Shown piece by piece: positions 51,015 to 59,471 of a stretch of 64,000 bases of DNA. This stretch comes from Asparagopsis taxiformis (Eukaryota > Rhodophyta > Florideophyceae > Bonnemaisoniales > Bonnemaisoniaceae): NCBI GenBank assembly GCA_030407315.1, contig JALQPE010002265.1, forward strand, positions 1 through 64,000. The letters run 5' to 3'. Each line of letters begins with the position of its first letter. The first letter of the stretch is position 1. A program made the translations under genes and the position numbers. The notes under the pieces are model-generated. The model was given only the letters and a program-made list of their open reading frames with translations. It did no database searches and was not told the origin of the DNA.

Positions 51015-51871
51015 ATGGATAATCGGAGAGATATGTCTGAAGCTGGCGGCTTCAAAGGGCGTAACCAACAGGCTGCACGCGACGCTTTGCGCAGACGACA
51101 AAAAGCAAAACAAGCAAAGACGGTGAAGCGCCATGTCCGGTACAACGAAAAGCAGAAATTATTGAAACAGCTCGAGTCTACTGCTCGCGATGCGCCGATT
51201 GTTGCCTCAAATTTGCGCCGATTTGAAGAGGACGAAGAAACCTCCAACGAAGGAATGAAACGTGCTGGCCGACGCCGTAAAATAACAAAGGCGAGCGCTT
51301 CTAGCAGTCATGAACCGGGCGAAGAAAATGCTCTGGATGAGAAAGGACAAGAGAACGTCTCTCCCCTTAAGAATGAAAAAGTTGAGGCCGGCGTTAACGA
51401 TACAAGCAGCAAAGAAACTAGTGACACAGATGGTAGCGAGGCAGAAATGGAGACTAAAATTGCAAAAAGTACAAGCACAAGCAATGATAGCGGTGCCGAG
51501 CGGAAGGATGATAGTCCGAAGAAGTATCTTCCGTTCACAAAGCAGATGAAACAGGCTGAAAAATTGAAGAAGGAACGCGAAGCACGAGAGAAGGAACGAT
51601 TGAAGCAAATTAAAACGCGGGAGAACATGCTAAAGAAATCGAAAAAGCAAAGACGGAACCAGGTATGTTTAATTGTTTCCAAAGTTTGATACATGCATAC
51701 ATACTTGATGTTTTTAACCATTGACACCTTATCCTCACACAACCGTCTCTTTCGTTACGAATATTGACGCATCAACAGGGTAAGCAACATCGAAAAGTTA
51801 CATCGAAAGGACAACCCGTTTTGAAGCACCGTCTCAATGAAATGTTGAAAAGTATCGAGGAGAACAAGTAG
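51015..51871 (+). CDS. FYV7: FYV7/CCDC59-type rRNA-processing protein, two exons
   Basis: Exons are 51015-51662 and 51779-51871. The 116-nt intron runs GTATGT to CAACAG. The spliced protein is 246 residues, starts MDNRRDMSEAGGFKG, is highly charged with coiled-coil segments (MKQAEKLKKEREAREKERLK), and ends KVTSKGQPVLKHRLNEMLKS. The KGQPV-(x)-(4-6 basic/hydrophobic)-LL/ML ending is the FYV7/TAP26 signature. FYV7 is needed for early pre-18S processing in the nucleolus. Without splicing the first exon would end 9 codons into the intron and lose the signature. Confidence 0.85.
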
Positions 51872-51905
51872 ATGTTGAATATCGTCCGCGCCTATGTGAT
51901 CTCAA

Positions 51906-52328
51906 TTAGGTTGACGGCAGGAAACAAGTGTACGACAAAATCCACGACAACAAGAACAAAGCACCAGCGGGCATGAAGCCCTCGGTTTGAATATGTCCAA
52001 TTTTTGCAACTTCGTCCTGGTCGATCTCGTGGAAGAGCATCAAAAGTGCTGGTGGGGTTGATAATGATGTGATGATGAACGACATGACAAATGGCAGTCC
52101 TTTTAGCTGTAGCACGCCATAGACAATGCCTAGTAGAATGGCAAGTACTTGCCGAATCCAATGCGCAGCCGAGAGAATTTCCTTTGGTGTGAGAGTCGCT
52201 TCACGGTTAAATACTTTCTTCCACAAAGGAATTTGTGCTTCTGCGGTCTCTTGAGGCGGCTCTGGTGTTGTTTCCTTCGCTTTTGCAGCTGCCTTTGAGC
52301 CCTTTCCTGTTCGCGATCTAGTGACCAT
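51906..52328 (-). CDS. RAB5IF: RAB5IF/OPTI-like ER membrane protein
   Basis: A 140-residue protein from ATG 52328 (MVTRSRTGKGSKAAAKAKE). After a basic Ala/Lys/Pro-rich head come LWKKVFNREATLT and the Rab5ip core: EILSAAHWIRQVLAILLGIVYGVLQLKG, a second hydrophobic stretch, FHEIDQDEVAKIGHIQTEGFMPAGALFLLSW. W-x-RQ near the first membrane span and the acidic/TEGFM linker match human RAB5IF, a subunit of the GEL/OPTI membrane-protein insertion machinery at the ER translocon. The ORF extends upstream in frame to 52517 but the family begins at this Met. Confidence 0.88.
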   Translation of the reverse strand: MVTRSRTGKGSKAAAKAKETTPEPPQETAEAQIPLWKKVFNREATLTPKEILSAAHWIRQVLAILLGIVYGVLQLKGLPFVMSFIITSLSTPPALLMLFHEIDQDEVAKIGHIQTEGFMPAGALFLLSWILSYTCFLPST

Positions 52329-52891
52329 GACTGCGTTTAGATGGTATTGCCAAACGTGACGGAGAAATTGGACACGTTGTCCAACACGTCCAAAATATGC
52401 GCTTCGGTCGTCAGCAATTAAAGTTTTGTGTTGCAGGTTGCTCGTTGTCGTCGTTTGATGCGAGACTTGGCGATCTGGTTTGTTCAACTTGACAAATTCT
52501 TCGACAGTCAAAAACAAAACGACTCACTGATATTTCGAACATGTGTACAGTTCCAAGTCGACCAATGATCAAGTACGAGAAGCCAAACGGAAATTCAGAA
52601 ATCTTATGCCGCCAACACATGTCTGACAAAATTAGATGCAAAACGTTCAGAACGCGCCCAATATCAATCCCTCGCTAATTGGCCATGCAAAGTCATACCG
52701 CAGTAGCTGTGCCGCATTACTGACCAGTCATTCGTGGAGAGTCGATATGATTGCCAGACGAAACAACGATCCCTCAAGCAATCTCGACCATGTTTTCAAG
52801 TCGCGATGCATCCCCGATGATCCGACCCTCTAAAAGCGCAATCGACCTGCCCGTCTAGCATCCCAGCACAGCGCACCGCCATCACAGCATC
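52329..52891. other. Divergent promoter region, RAB5IF and CSP41
   Basis: 563 bp between divergent start codons. No ORF or motif I can support. Confidence 0.5.
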
Positions 52892-53974
52892 ATGTTTGCA
52901 TTCGCTCCCTCCCACTTCCTCGGATCCTTCCAATCACAACGGGCGGCCACGCTGCCCTCTGCGGTTCCGCGTAGCCGCAGCCGCGGCCCGTCCATGTCAG
53001 AGAAAGTGCTGATCGTGAACACGAAGAGCGGCGGCCACGCATTCATCGGACTGCATCTGGCGCGCAGCCTGCTCGACGGCGGCAATTCTGTGGACATTCT
53101 GCAGGTCGGCCCGGAGTCGCAGAAGGGCCCGTTCGGCAAGTATACGCAATTGGCAACGGAGCATCCCGGCAAGTTTAGCGTGCGATATGGAGATGTGACG
53201 GACGAGAGCGTCGGCACCGGTTATACGGCTGTATATGACAATAATGCCAAGAAAGTCGAGGATATCGAGCCGGTAATCAAGGCGGGTAAGGCGGGTGCCG
53301 AGGTGTTTTACGTTTCCAGCGCTGGGTCGTACAGCTATAATCCCAACGTGTTTCCGCATATTCCCGGCGACGCGGCCAAGGGTGGCGTGATCGATGTGGA
53401 AAATGCACTCGTGGATAGCGGCGTCAGTTCGGTGAATTTCCGACCGATTTATATCATCGGGTCGGAGAGTGCCAAGCGTGACTATTTGGATTACTTTTTC
53501 CACCGTATTGTGCGCGGTCGACCGGTATTGCTGCCGGGCACCGGGTCGGAAATGACGTCGTTGACGGATGTTCGTGATGTGGCAAGTATGCTGACAGCGG
53601 TGCTTGGAAAGGGCATGAAGAATGAGTTGGTGAATATTGTGAATACACGCTGCATCAGTTTTGATGGTGTGGTGAAGCTCTGTGAGGCGGTATGCGGAAA
53701 GGAAGCAAAGGTTGTGTACTACGATCCTGTTGTCGCAGCAGAGCGAATTGACGGGTTCAATGTGAAAAAGGCGTTCCCATTCAGACCGCGCCACTTTTTC
53801 GCCGATCCTGGAGAGGCACAGGAGAAGCTCGGCTGGAGTGCCGAGTATTCCGGAAGCAAGGAGGGATTGGAGAATGCGATCAAACTGTCGTTCCAAGACT
53901 TTATTAGCCTGGGATTGGACAAATCAGAGGTCGACTTTAGTACAGATGATGCTATTCTGAATCTACTAGCCTAG
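52892..53974 (+). CDS. CSP41: CSP41-like plastid RNA-binding SDR protein
   Basis: A 360-residue precursor. MFAFAPSHFLGSF then a Ser/Arg/Pro-rich stretch to about residue 35 is the transit peptide. The core begins MSEKVLIVNTKSGGHAFIGLHLAR, an atypical SDR nucleotide-binding turn, with later YVSSAGSYSYN, NFRPIYIIGS, GSEMTSLTDVRDVA, and FADPGEAQEKLGW, all typical of chloroplast stem-loop-binding 41 kDa proteins. These bind and protect plastid mRNAs; the dehydrogenase activity is lost. It is GC-rich compared with neighbours, suggesting high expression. Confidence 0.9.
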   Translation: MFAFAPSHFLGSFQSQRAATLPSAVPRSRSRGPSMSEKVLIVNTKSGGHAFIGLHLARSLLDGGNSVDILQVGPESQKGPFGKYTQLATEHPGKFSVRYGDVTDESVGTGYTAVYDNNAKKVEDIEPVIKAGKAGAEVFYVSSAGSYSYNPNVFPHIPGDAAKGGVIDVENALVDSGVSSVNFRPIYIIGSESAKRDYLDYFFHRIVRGRPVLLPGTGSEMTSLTDVRDVASMLTAVLGKGMKNELVNIVNTRCISFDGVVKLCEAVCGKEAKVVYYDPVVAAERIDGFNVKKAFPFRPRHFFADPGEAQEKLGWSAEYSGSKEGLENAIKLSFQDFISLGLDKSEVDFSTDDAILNLLA

Positions 53975-54141
53975 TTGGATAAAATATGACGCTTTCCACT
54001 ACATCGTGTGAGGAAAGCATACACTACGTGACCGACAACTGAGTTGACTATAACAAAACGACAGGAAAATAGTTTATACAATCACACAAATGACATGCAG
54101 CCGCATGCAGGGGGCATAACGAAAAAATTGAGGCCTTCATC

Positions 54142-55248
54142 TTACATCACCAGATCGCCACTGGGCACCATGTTTGCGATACTATCGGCACCCGCTTCAA
54201 AGTAGGCGAGAGAGAAGCCCAATCTTGTGAAAGCAGCACGCACCGGTGCGAGCATTGCATGTGCCATGCGCGGCTCCACAGCTGTTGTGTATGTACTCGC
54301 ACGAATGCCGTTCACAATGACGTCACCCTGTACAGTCTGCGGATTGTACAAACCAGTCGATGCAACAGTCGTCACAGCTGTAACAGTTGCCATCGAGTTA
54401 TCATCCAACTGCACAGCATCACCCACCTGAGCCGTTTTGGCGGCAGCCAAAGCGCCATTGACATAAAGATAATGACCCGACGTAAGTGTAATGCTCCTGT
54501 CAGCATCAGTGTCAATCTGCACAAACGTATGCTTCACGCCCGACATCTTGTGCGAGAACATGAACACTTCCGAAAACTGATTGGACGCAACAAGCACCCG
54601 ATCACCCAACACGAGCTCATCCATTCTCTTGACGAAACCGTTCTCAAGCTGCACAGTGGCATGGGCCGGGAAGCAAACCGAGTCATCATCATCCTCCGCT
54701 GCAACCGGCGAAGCGATAGGACTGATCGACACGGTCAAGTCTTCATCGGACGAGGCCTCGGGGGAAGCTTCGAGTGACTCCAACGGATCGGGAGATATTA
54801 GCATTTCCATTGTCGGTGACGGACCGAGCAAGTCTTCCAAAGCAACTGTGGGCATAGGATCAATAATGGGGGTAGCGGAGGGCTCGGTCGTCATGACGGG
54901 TGTGGCGGAGGGCTCGGGAGTGAAGGGCAGCGGGGTCGGCGTGTCCGGATCGGGGGTAAATTCTTCAAATGCGGGGGTCACAGAGATTCCGGGAAGGATG
55001 GGCATGAAGGTTGCCATTCCATCATTGGGTTCAGAAGTGAAACCGGTCGGAACCGGGGTTCCCTCCACATCATCTTGACGGGCAAGGGCCATAATGTCCT
55101 CCTCGTAGGACGCCTCTCTCGGACCGGTCTTTCGAAGCATGGCATCATAGATGATGCGCAGATCGTCCGGGATCTCCGGGCCGATGGGCGCTGCAGCAGC
55201 GACGACGAGGAGTGCTGCGAGCGCGATGGCGTTGAGGAGACGAGTCAT
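54142..55248 (-). CDS. Secreted protein with C-terminal Hint (hedgehog/intein) domain
   Basis: A 368-residue protein. MTRLLNAIALAALLVVAAAA is a signal peptide. Residues 25-185 are Pro/Thr/Ser/Glu-rich with repeats of TPEPSATP and little folded structure. Residues 188-320 are a Hint domain: nucleophile C192 in VCFPAHATVQL, DELVLGDRVLV, ITLTSGHYLYVNG (T256, H259, the TxxH pair), VGDAV, and GLYNPQTVQGDVIVNGIRASTY. Hedgehog proteins have ASCY at the last position; here it is ASTY. The tail of 45 residues has helical character. Known Hint proteins cleave themselves at the Cys through a thioester. Whether this one cleaves and what it attaches is unknown. A TATA-like element lies 239 bp upstream. 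Confidence 0.88.
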   Translation of the reverse strand: MTRLLNAIALAALLVVAAAAPIGPEIPDDLRIIYDAMLRKTGPREASYEEDIMALARQDDVEGTPVPTGFTSEPNDGMATFMPILPGISVTPAFEEFTPDPDTPTPLPFTPEPSATPVMTTEPSATPIIDPMPTVALEDLLGPSPTMEMLISPDPLESLEASPEASSDEDLTVSISPIASPVAAEDDDDSVCFPAHATVQLENGFVKRMDELVLGDRVLVASNQFSEVFMFSHKMSGVKHTFVQIDTDADRSITLTSGHYLYVNGALAAAKTAQVGDAVQLDDNSMATVTAVTTVASTGLYNPQTVQGDVIVNGIRASTYTTAVEPRMAHAMLAPVRAAFTRLGFSLAYFEAGADSIANMVPSGDLVM

Positions 55249-56217
55249 GGTGATGACCTGGAGGGGTGTACGAGGAGTTGGACAGGGGTACGGACGGGGC
55301 GTGGCGTGGCGGGGACGGGACGGGCGGGCACGAGGACAGCGTCGTGGCGGGCGGTTGTGATTTGAAGAGATGGTTTAAGTATAGTTGCAGCGAGCGGCGT
55401 CATGTGCATGACAGCGGCGTTGACGGGGGAATTGGCTGCAACGATCGCGTATACGTGTAGGGCCGCAACCGTGCGCCCCCGTTTGCTTTTTTATACGATG
55501 CGCGGCAGTTTATTGGCTGAGAAACATTGCAACGTATGAATTTGTGACACGTTTTGTTTTGCGCATACAGGATTTACAGCTTTGGATCATATCTTAATAT
55601 AGACAAGCAATGCAGCTCAGCTGAATTGTCAACTAGAAAGTATTTATTTTTAAAAAATTGTGTCACGGAGCAATATATAACGAGGCATGTGTCTCTTCCA
55701 CGTGTCCCACGAATAAAACAAATCCGCGGTTGGCCCGGTCCGTACTATCGCGTCGCTGACAATGCCCACAGGCAACGTCATTGAGAGGGGAGCGCACATG
55801 TCAGCAACGTCATCTATTGTATGCGTGGTCACACGCTGGCGCTCTGCAATGGCACCCGCTGTATGTTGCTTCAACGTTTCTTTTCCACACCCATGCATGT
55901 CCTCTTTTGTTTACAGCGTGACTCGCGTGCAACATGCTGCCATCGTGCCCATCCAAACTCGACGAGCCGCAACATGATGCACCTCTACGCACTGTCAGCA
56001 TCTCGATTATTCTTTCAATTATAAAAGAAACACCTCAACCAAACACCATTGTTCTCCCCCACCAAGTATGGCCACATAAACTCCAAGTCGTTCCAAATCG
56101 ACTTGCGCAACAATTTTTCATGTCATACTCTAGTCTGCATCAAAATCTCTCATACCACTACTACACAACATGTGTGCCACACATTCACTAACCGTTTACC
56201 ACAAGAGTTCACAAAAT
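55249..56217. other. Intergenic region between the Hint gene and GALE
   Basis: 969 bp. It contains the TATA-like element of the Hint gene at 55487-55495. No other credible feature; plus-strand ORFs are short and patternless. Confidence 0.5.
55487..55495 (-). promoter_or_regulatory. TATA box of the Hint gene
   Basis: Minus-strand TATAAAAAA, read CATCGTATAAAAAAGC, 239 bp before the ATG. This would give a leader of roughly 200 nt. Confidence 0.5.
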
Positions 56218-57243
56218 CTACTTGTATCCATTCGGGTTATTCGACTGCCAACGCCACGTATCCGCGCACATATCCTCTACGCCTAACGAAGCCTCCCAGC
56301 CTAGAAAATCGCTAGCAAACTGCGGGTCTGCATACAAAACAGCTACATCACCTTCCCTCCTTGGCGCCGGCTTGTACTCAAGCTGTCGTCCGCATGCTTT
56401 CGACATGCCATTCAACATGTCCAACACAGAGTAGCCCTTGCCGGTACCGAGATTGACCGCCACACATCCGACGCTCTGCGTCAGTTTATTCACCGCGGCC
56501 ACATGGCCCTTTGCCAAATCGACAACGTGAATGTAGTCACGCACGCCGGTGCCGTCCGGCGTCGGGTAGTCCATACCGAACACGGTGAGAAATTCGCGCC
56601 GTCCAACCGCGACCTGCGCGACAAACGGCATCAGATTGTTGGGAATTCCAGACGGATCCTCGCCGATGCGTCCCGACGAGTGCGCTCCGCACGGATTGAA
56701 ATAGCGCAGAATGAGGATGTTCCACGTCGAATCCGCTTTGTGCAAGTCGCGTAGAAACTCCTCAATGAACAATTTGGTGCGTCCGTACGGATTGGTTGCA
56801 CCGATCTGCACGTCCTCTGTTACCGGCATCTTGTCCACCATGCCGTACACGGTCGCCGACGATGAGAAGACAAAGTTTTTACAGTTGTATTTGGTCAGCA
56901 GATTGAGCAGGTGCAATGTGCCGGTGAGGTTGTTGTGGTAGTAGCGAACGGGCTGCTTTACGCTTTCGCCGACCGCTTTGAGGCCGGCAAAGTGGATGCA
57001 TGCGTAGAAGGTGTATTCTTTGAACACAGCTTCGAGTTGGTCAAAGTCGAGCAGGTCGACTTTACGAAATTCGATAAGCTGCGGTTTTGCGGTGATTTGT
57101 GCCACTCGTTTGAGAGATTCCTCCGAGGAATTGTCCAGGTTATCGACAACGACTACTTTGAAATCGAGCGTTACAAGCTCGAGCACTGTGTGCGATCCAA
57201 TGTAGCCTGCGCCGCCGGTGACCAGGATGGTTTTGTCAGTCAT
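56218..57243 (-). CDS. GALE: UDP-glucose 4-epimerase
   Basis: A 341-residue SDR epimerase interconverting UDP-glucose and UDP-galactose, supplying galactose for cell-wall galactans and floridoside in red algae. TGGAGYIGSH (residues 9-18) binds NAD; the catalytic triad residues are Ser in SSSATVYG (about S129), Tyr153 and Lys157 in NPYGRTK. Later RYFNPCGAHSSG, PDGTGVRDYIHVVDLAKGH and NLGTGKGYSVLDM are all present. No transit peptide, so it is cytosolic. Length and residues are complete. Confidence 0.95.
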   Translation of the reverse strand: MTDKTILVTGGAGYIGSHTVLELVTLDFKVVVVDNLDNSSEESLKRVAQITAKPQLIEFRKVDLLDFDQLEAVFKEYTFYACIHFAGLKAVGESVKQPVRYYHNNLTGTLHLLNLLTKYNCKNFVFSSSATVYGMVDKMPVTEDVQIGATNPYGRTKLFIEEFLRDLHKADSTWNILILRYFNPCGAHSSGRIGEDPSGIPNNLMPFVAQVAVGRREFLTVFGMDYPTPDGTGVRDYIHVVDLAKGHVAAVNKLTQSVGCVAVNLGTGKGYSVLDMLNGMSKACGRQLEYKPAPRREGDVAVLYADPQFASDFLGWEASLGVEDMCADTWRWQSNNPNGYK

Positions 57244-57937
57244 CGTGCGAAATTGAATTTGTTAGGGATGTGCAGCGGATCGGGTCGAGTCGGGTCTCGT
57301 CTGCGTCGGCTGCGCTGCCAAGTCAGCAATAATTGAGACATGGCGTTGCACAAATAGAATCCATGCAAGCAATGTAGCGCTGTGATCAGGCGATGACCTC
57401 CTATTTATCTGAAATTTAACGACGGGTGGTCGAAATGAATCAATTTGGCAATTAAATTTGGGAAAAAATAATCAACATATTTGGCAACGCTGATTGGAAA
57501 CTAGCATAAACTTGTTCACAGCCGCACACCAACATTTGTCATCTCAACTTGTTGTTGCAAAGTGTGTTGCGCAATGCCAAGCGTGCGACCTGTGGCTGTC
57601 TAATGTCGTCACCAACGTTGTGCTCTTCAACGAACATCGTCGTTATCATTGGAAGAGCGAAGCGAGGCAGAGCACACATTCGTTTGCCATCAAGTTTCAG
57701 GGAAAGAATAGTGCTGCTGCTGACGTTGAATCCAGTATGATCCATACTTCCTTTTGCTTATTTTTCAATCAAATTTAGCTCAACTTGACAACACGGTGCA
57801 TGCGCTGTCGAGTGGCGCGTCGGTCGGCGTAACTCATGAGTTGCTCGTCGCCAACGCGTCCGCCTGCACGCGACTTGCCACCGAGCGACTGCGCGTCCGT
57901 CGCTTCGTTGAACATGGATCTGTGACCCAATCCAACC
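57244..57937. other. Divergent region between GALE and PDCD2 with unresolved small ORFs
   Basis: 694 bp between the two start codons. ORFs of 60-95 codons exist on both strands (plus 57494-57778; minus 57539-57745 and a minus ATG at 57915) and each has some protein-like composition. They overlap one another and none has a domain, so at most one can be real. I cannot choose. Confidence 0.4.
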
Positions 57938-59104
57938 ATGACGGTGAAACAGCGAACAGCAAAATACGACAACGTTATACTCGGCTTTCTCGAGCCACCC
58001 GAAGAGCATTCGTTTCACCCTGCTAATTTCGCGAGCAAAGCGGGCGGAAAACCGGTATGGCTGTACCGTGGTTCGTCGGCACCGCCTCCTGTTCCGCGCT
58101 GCGCGCTCTGTTTGCAACCACAGATTTTCCTGTTACAGGTATATGCGCCCATTGAGCAGCACGTCGTCGGACATGATGAGGCCTTCCATCGCATGCTTTA
58201 TGTCGCTATTTGCAACGCGCCCGGCTGCCTCAAAGACCCGAGATGCGTCACTGTGCTACGAGCACAGCTCGCGAGGCACAACCACTATTATCCGTTCGAT
58301 GCGCAGCATGTGGACGCAGACGCTTGTGCGCAAAATTTGGAACATGACGTCACTCCGCAGTGTTGTTTGTGCGGATTTCTCGGCCAGTCGAGGTGTGGAA
58401 GCTGCAAAAAGGTCATGTATTGTAGTCGACGATGCCAATCGATTGATTGGAACCTGGGACACAAGAAGGTTTGTCGACGCGATACGCAACGTGCATGCCA
58501 AGAGGATGTTGCTGCACTGGAGGGTAAACGAAGCGAATGGTTGTACAGAGAGTTTGAGATAGTCACGGATCGTCATCCGAGTGTACACAGTGGCGATCAT
58601 GAAGACGATGACAGCAGCGACGACGGGGAGGAGGTAGAGCGGGGTGAGTCAAAGAGCGTTGAACAAGGGGGAACATTCCAAGATGCGGATGAGGAGGAAC
58701 TGCCGGAGGACCTGTTCCAAGGGCGCGGTGATGCCAAAAAGGACGACGTCTTCACGCAATTCAACAAAGTGGTGTCATACGCGCCAGACCAAGTAATCAG
58801 ATATGAACGGGACGGGCGAGTGCTGTGGGGTAGCTCGGTTGGGAATTGCGATGAGTACGGTGCATGCGAAATGTGTGGCGAGAGGCGAGTGTTTGAATTC
58901 CAAGTGATGCCGCAGTTAGTGTATCTGCTCGGCAACGCTAAGGAGGCGTCGAGTAAATTATCGATTGGACAAGTTGCGTCAAGACTGCGCGACGACATGG
59001 ATTGGGCAACAATTGTGGTGTCGACATGCCGCAACAGTTGCGCAATTAGCAGTGGCTCGTACGTGAAGGAAGTTGCGTGGATGCAGCAGCACACAAGATT
59101 GTGA
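57938..59104 (+). CDS. PDCD2: PDCD2-family protein with MYND zinc finger
   Basis: A 388-residue protein. It opens NVILGFLEPPEE and FASKAGGKPVWL, the N-terminal PDCD2 signature, followed by CALCLQPQIFLLQVYAPIE and a C/H-rich segment. The MYND finger is at about 142-179 (CCLCGFLGQSRCGSC, then YCSRRCQSIDWNLGHKKVC). An acidic linker follows, and the C-terminal PDCD2_C domain is about 255-388 (QVIRYERDGRVLW, CEMCGERRVFEFQVMPQLVY, DWATIVVSTCRNSC). PDCD2 is a dedicated chaperone of ribosomal protein uS5 in metazoa and yeast. The length matches family members. Confidence 0.93.
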   Translation: MTVKQRTAKYDNVILGFLEPPEEHSFHPANFASKAGGKPVWLYRGSSAPPPVPRCALCLQPQIFLLQVYAPIEQHVVGHDEAFHRMLYVAICNAPGCLKDPRCVTVLRAQLARHNHYYPFDAQHVDADACAQNLEHDVTPQCCLCGFLGQSRCGSCKKVMYCSRRCQSIDWNLGHKKVCRRDTQRACQEDVAALEGKRSEWLYREFEIVTDRHPSVHSGDHEDDDSSDDGEEVERGESKSVEQGGTFQDADEEELPEDLFQGRGDAKKDDVFTQFNKVVSYAPDQVIRYERDGRVLWGSSVGNCDEYGACEMCGERRVFEFQVMPQLVYLLGNAKEASSKLSIGQVASRLRDDMDWATIVVSTCRNSCAISSGSYVKEVAWMQQHTRL

Positions 59105-59471
59105 TTTTGGAAAGCGCGCACGGACAGCATGGCCTGTTGAGGAACGTACTGCCTCGCTAACGATGGAAATAAAATGTACTGCCGTATAATGTAAATATTT
59201 CATTGGGGCTGATCTGTCTTTGAAATGCCAAATTAGTCAATCACCGTTGCGTTGCGACTTTTCCTGCCTACACGTCTGTTGTGCCCTGCAACTCTCAACT
59301 CATTCCTCCCCACCATTACGACTTTGACCGCAACAGTATTTTTAGAGACGGTCCGCTTGCGACCCATTTATTAACCAACACAGCCCCCCCCTCTGCTCCG
59401 CTCACCCTTCGCTTCCTCCCTCCAACTCGCCTTGCCCGATCTCATCCCGCCTTCCACGTTCATTCTCGACA
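59105..59471. other. Promoter/leader region of the ataxin-2 gene
   Basis: 367 bp between two plus-strand genes. Pyrimidine-rich just before the ATG. A plus-strand ORF starting at 59281 overlaps the ataxin-2 gene in another frame and is rejected. Confidence 0.5.

Noticed and set aside
52997..53896. 299-codon minus-strand ORF antisense to CSP41
   Set aside because: Shadow of a GC-rich gene; His/Arg/Leu-rich with no domain.
54227..55365. Several long plus-strand ORFs antisense to the Hint gene
   Set aside because: They mirror the biased codon usage of a Pro/Ser/Thr/Glu-rich gene; the minus-strand reading has signal peptide and Hint motifs.
57539..58026. Small overlapping ORFs on both strands before PDCD2
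   Set aside because: Mutually exclusive, one overlaps the PDCD2 start, and no splice model gave a recognisable protein.
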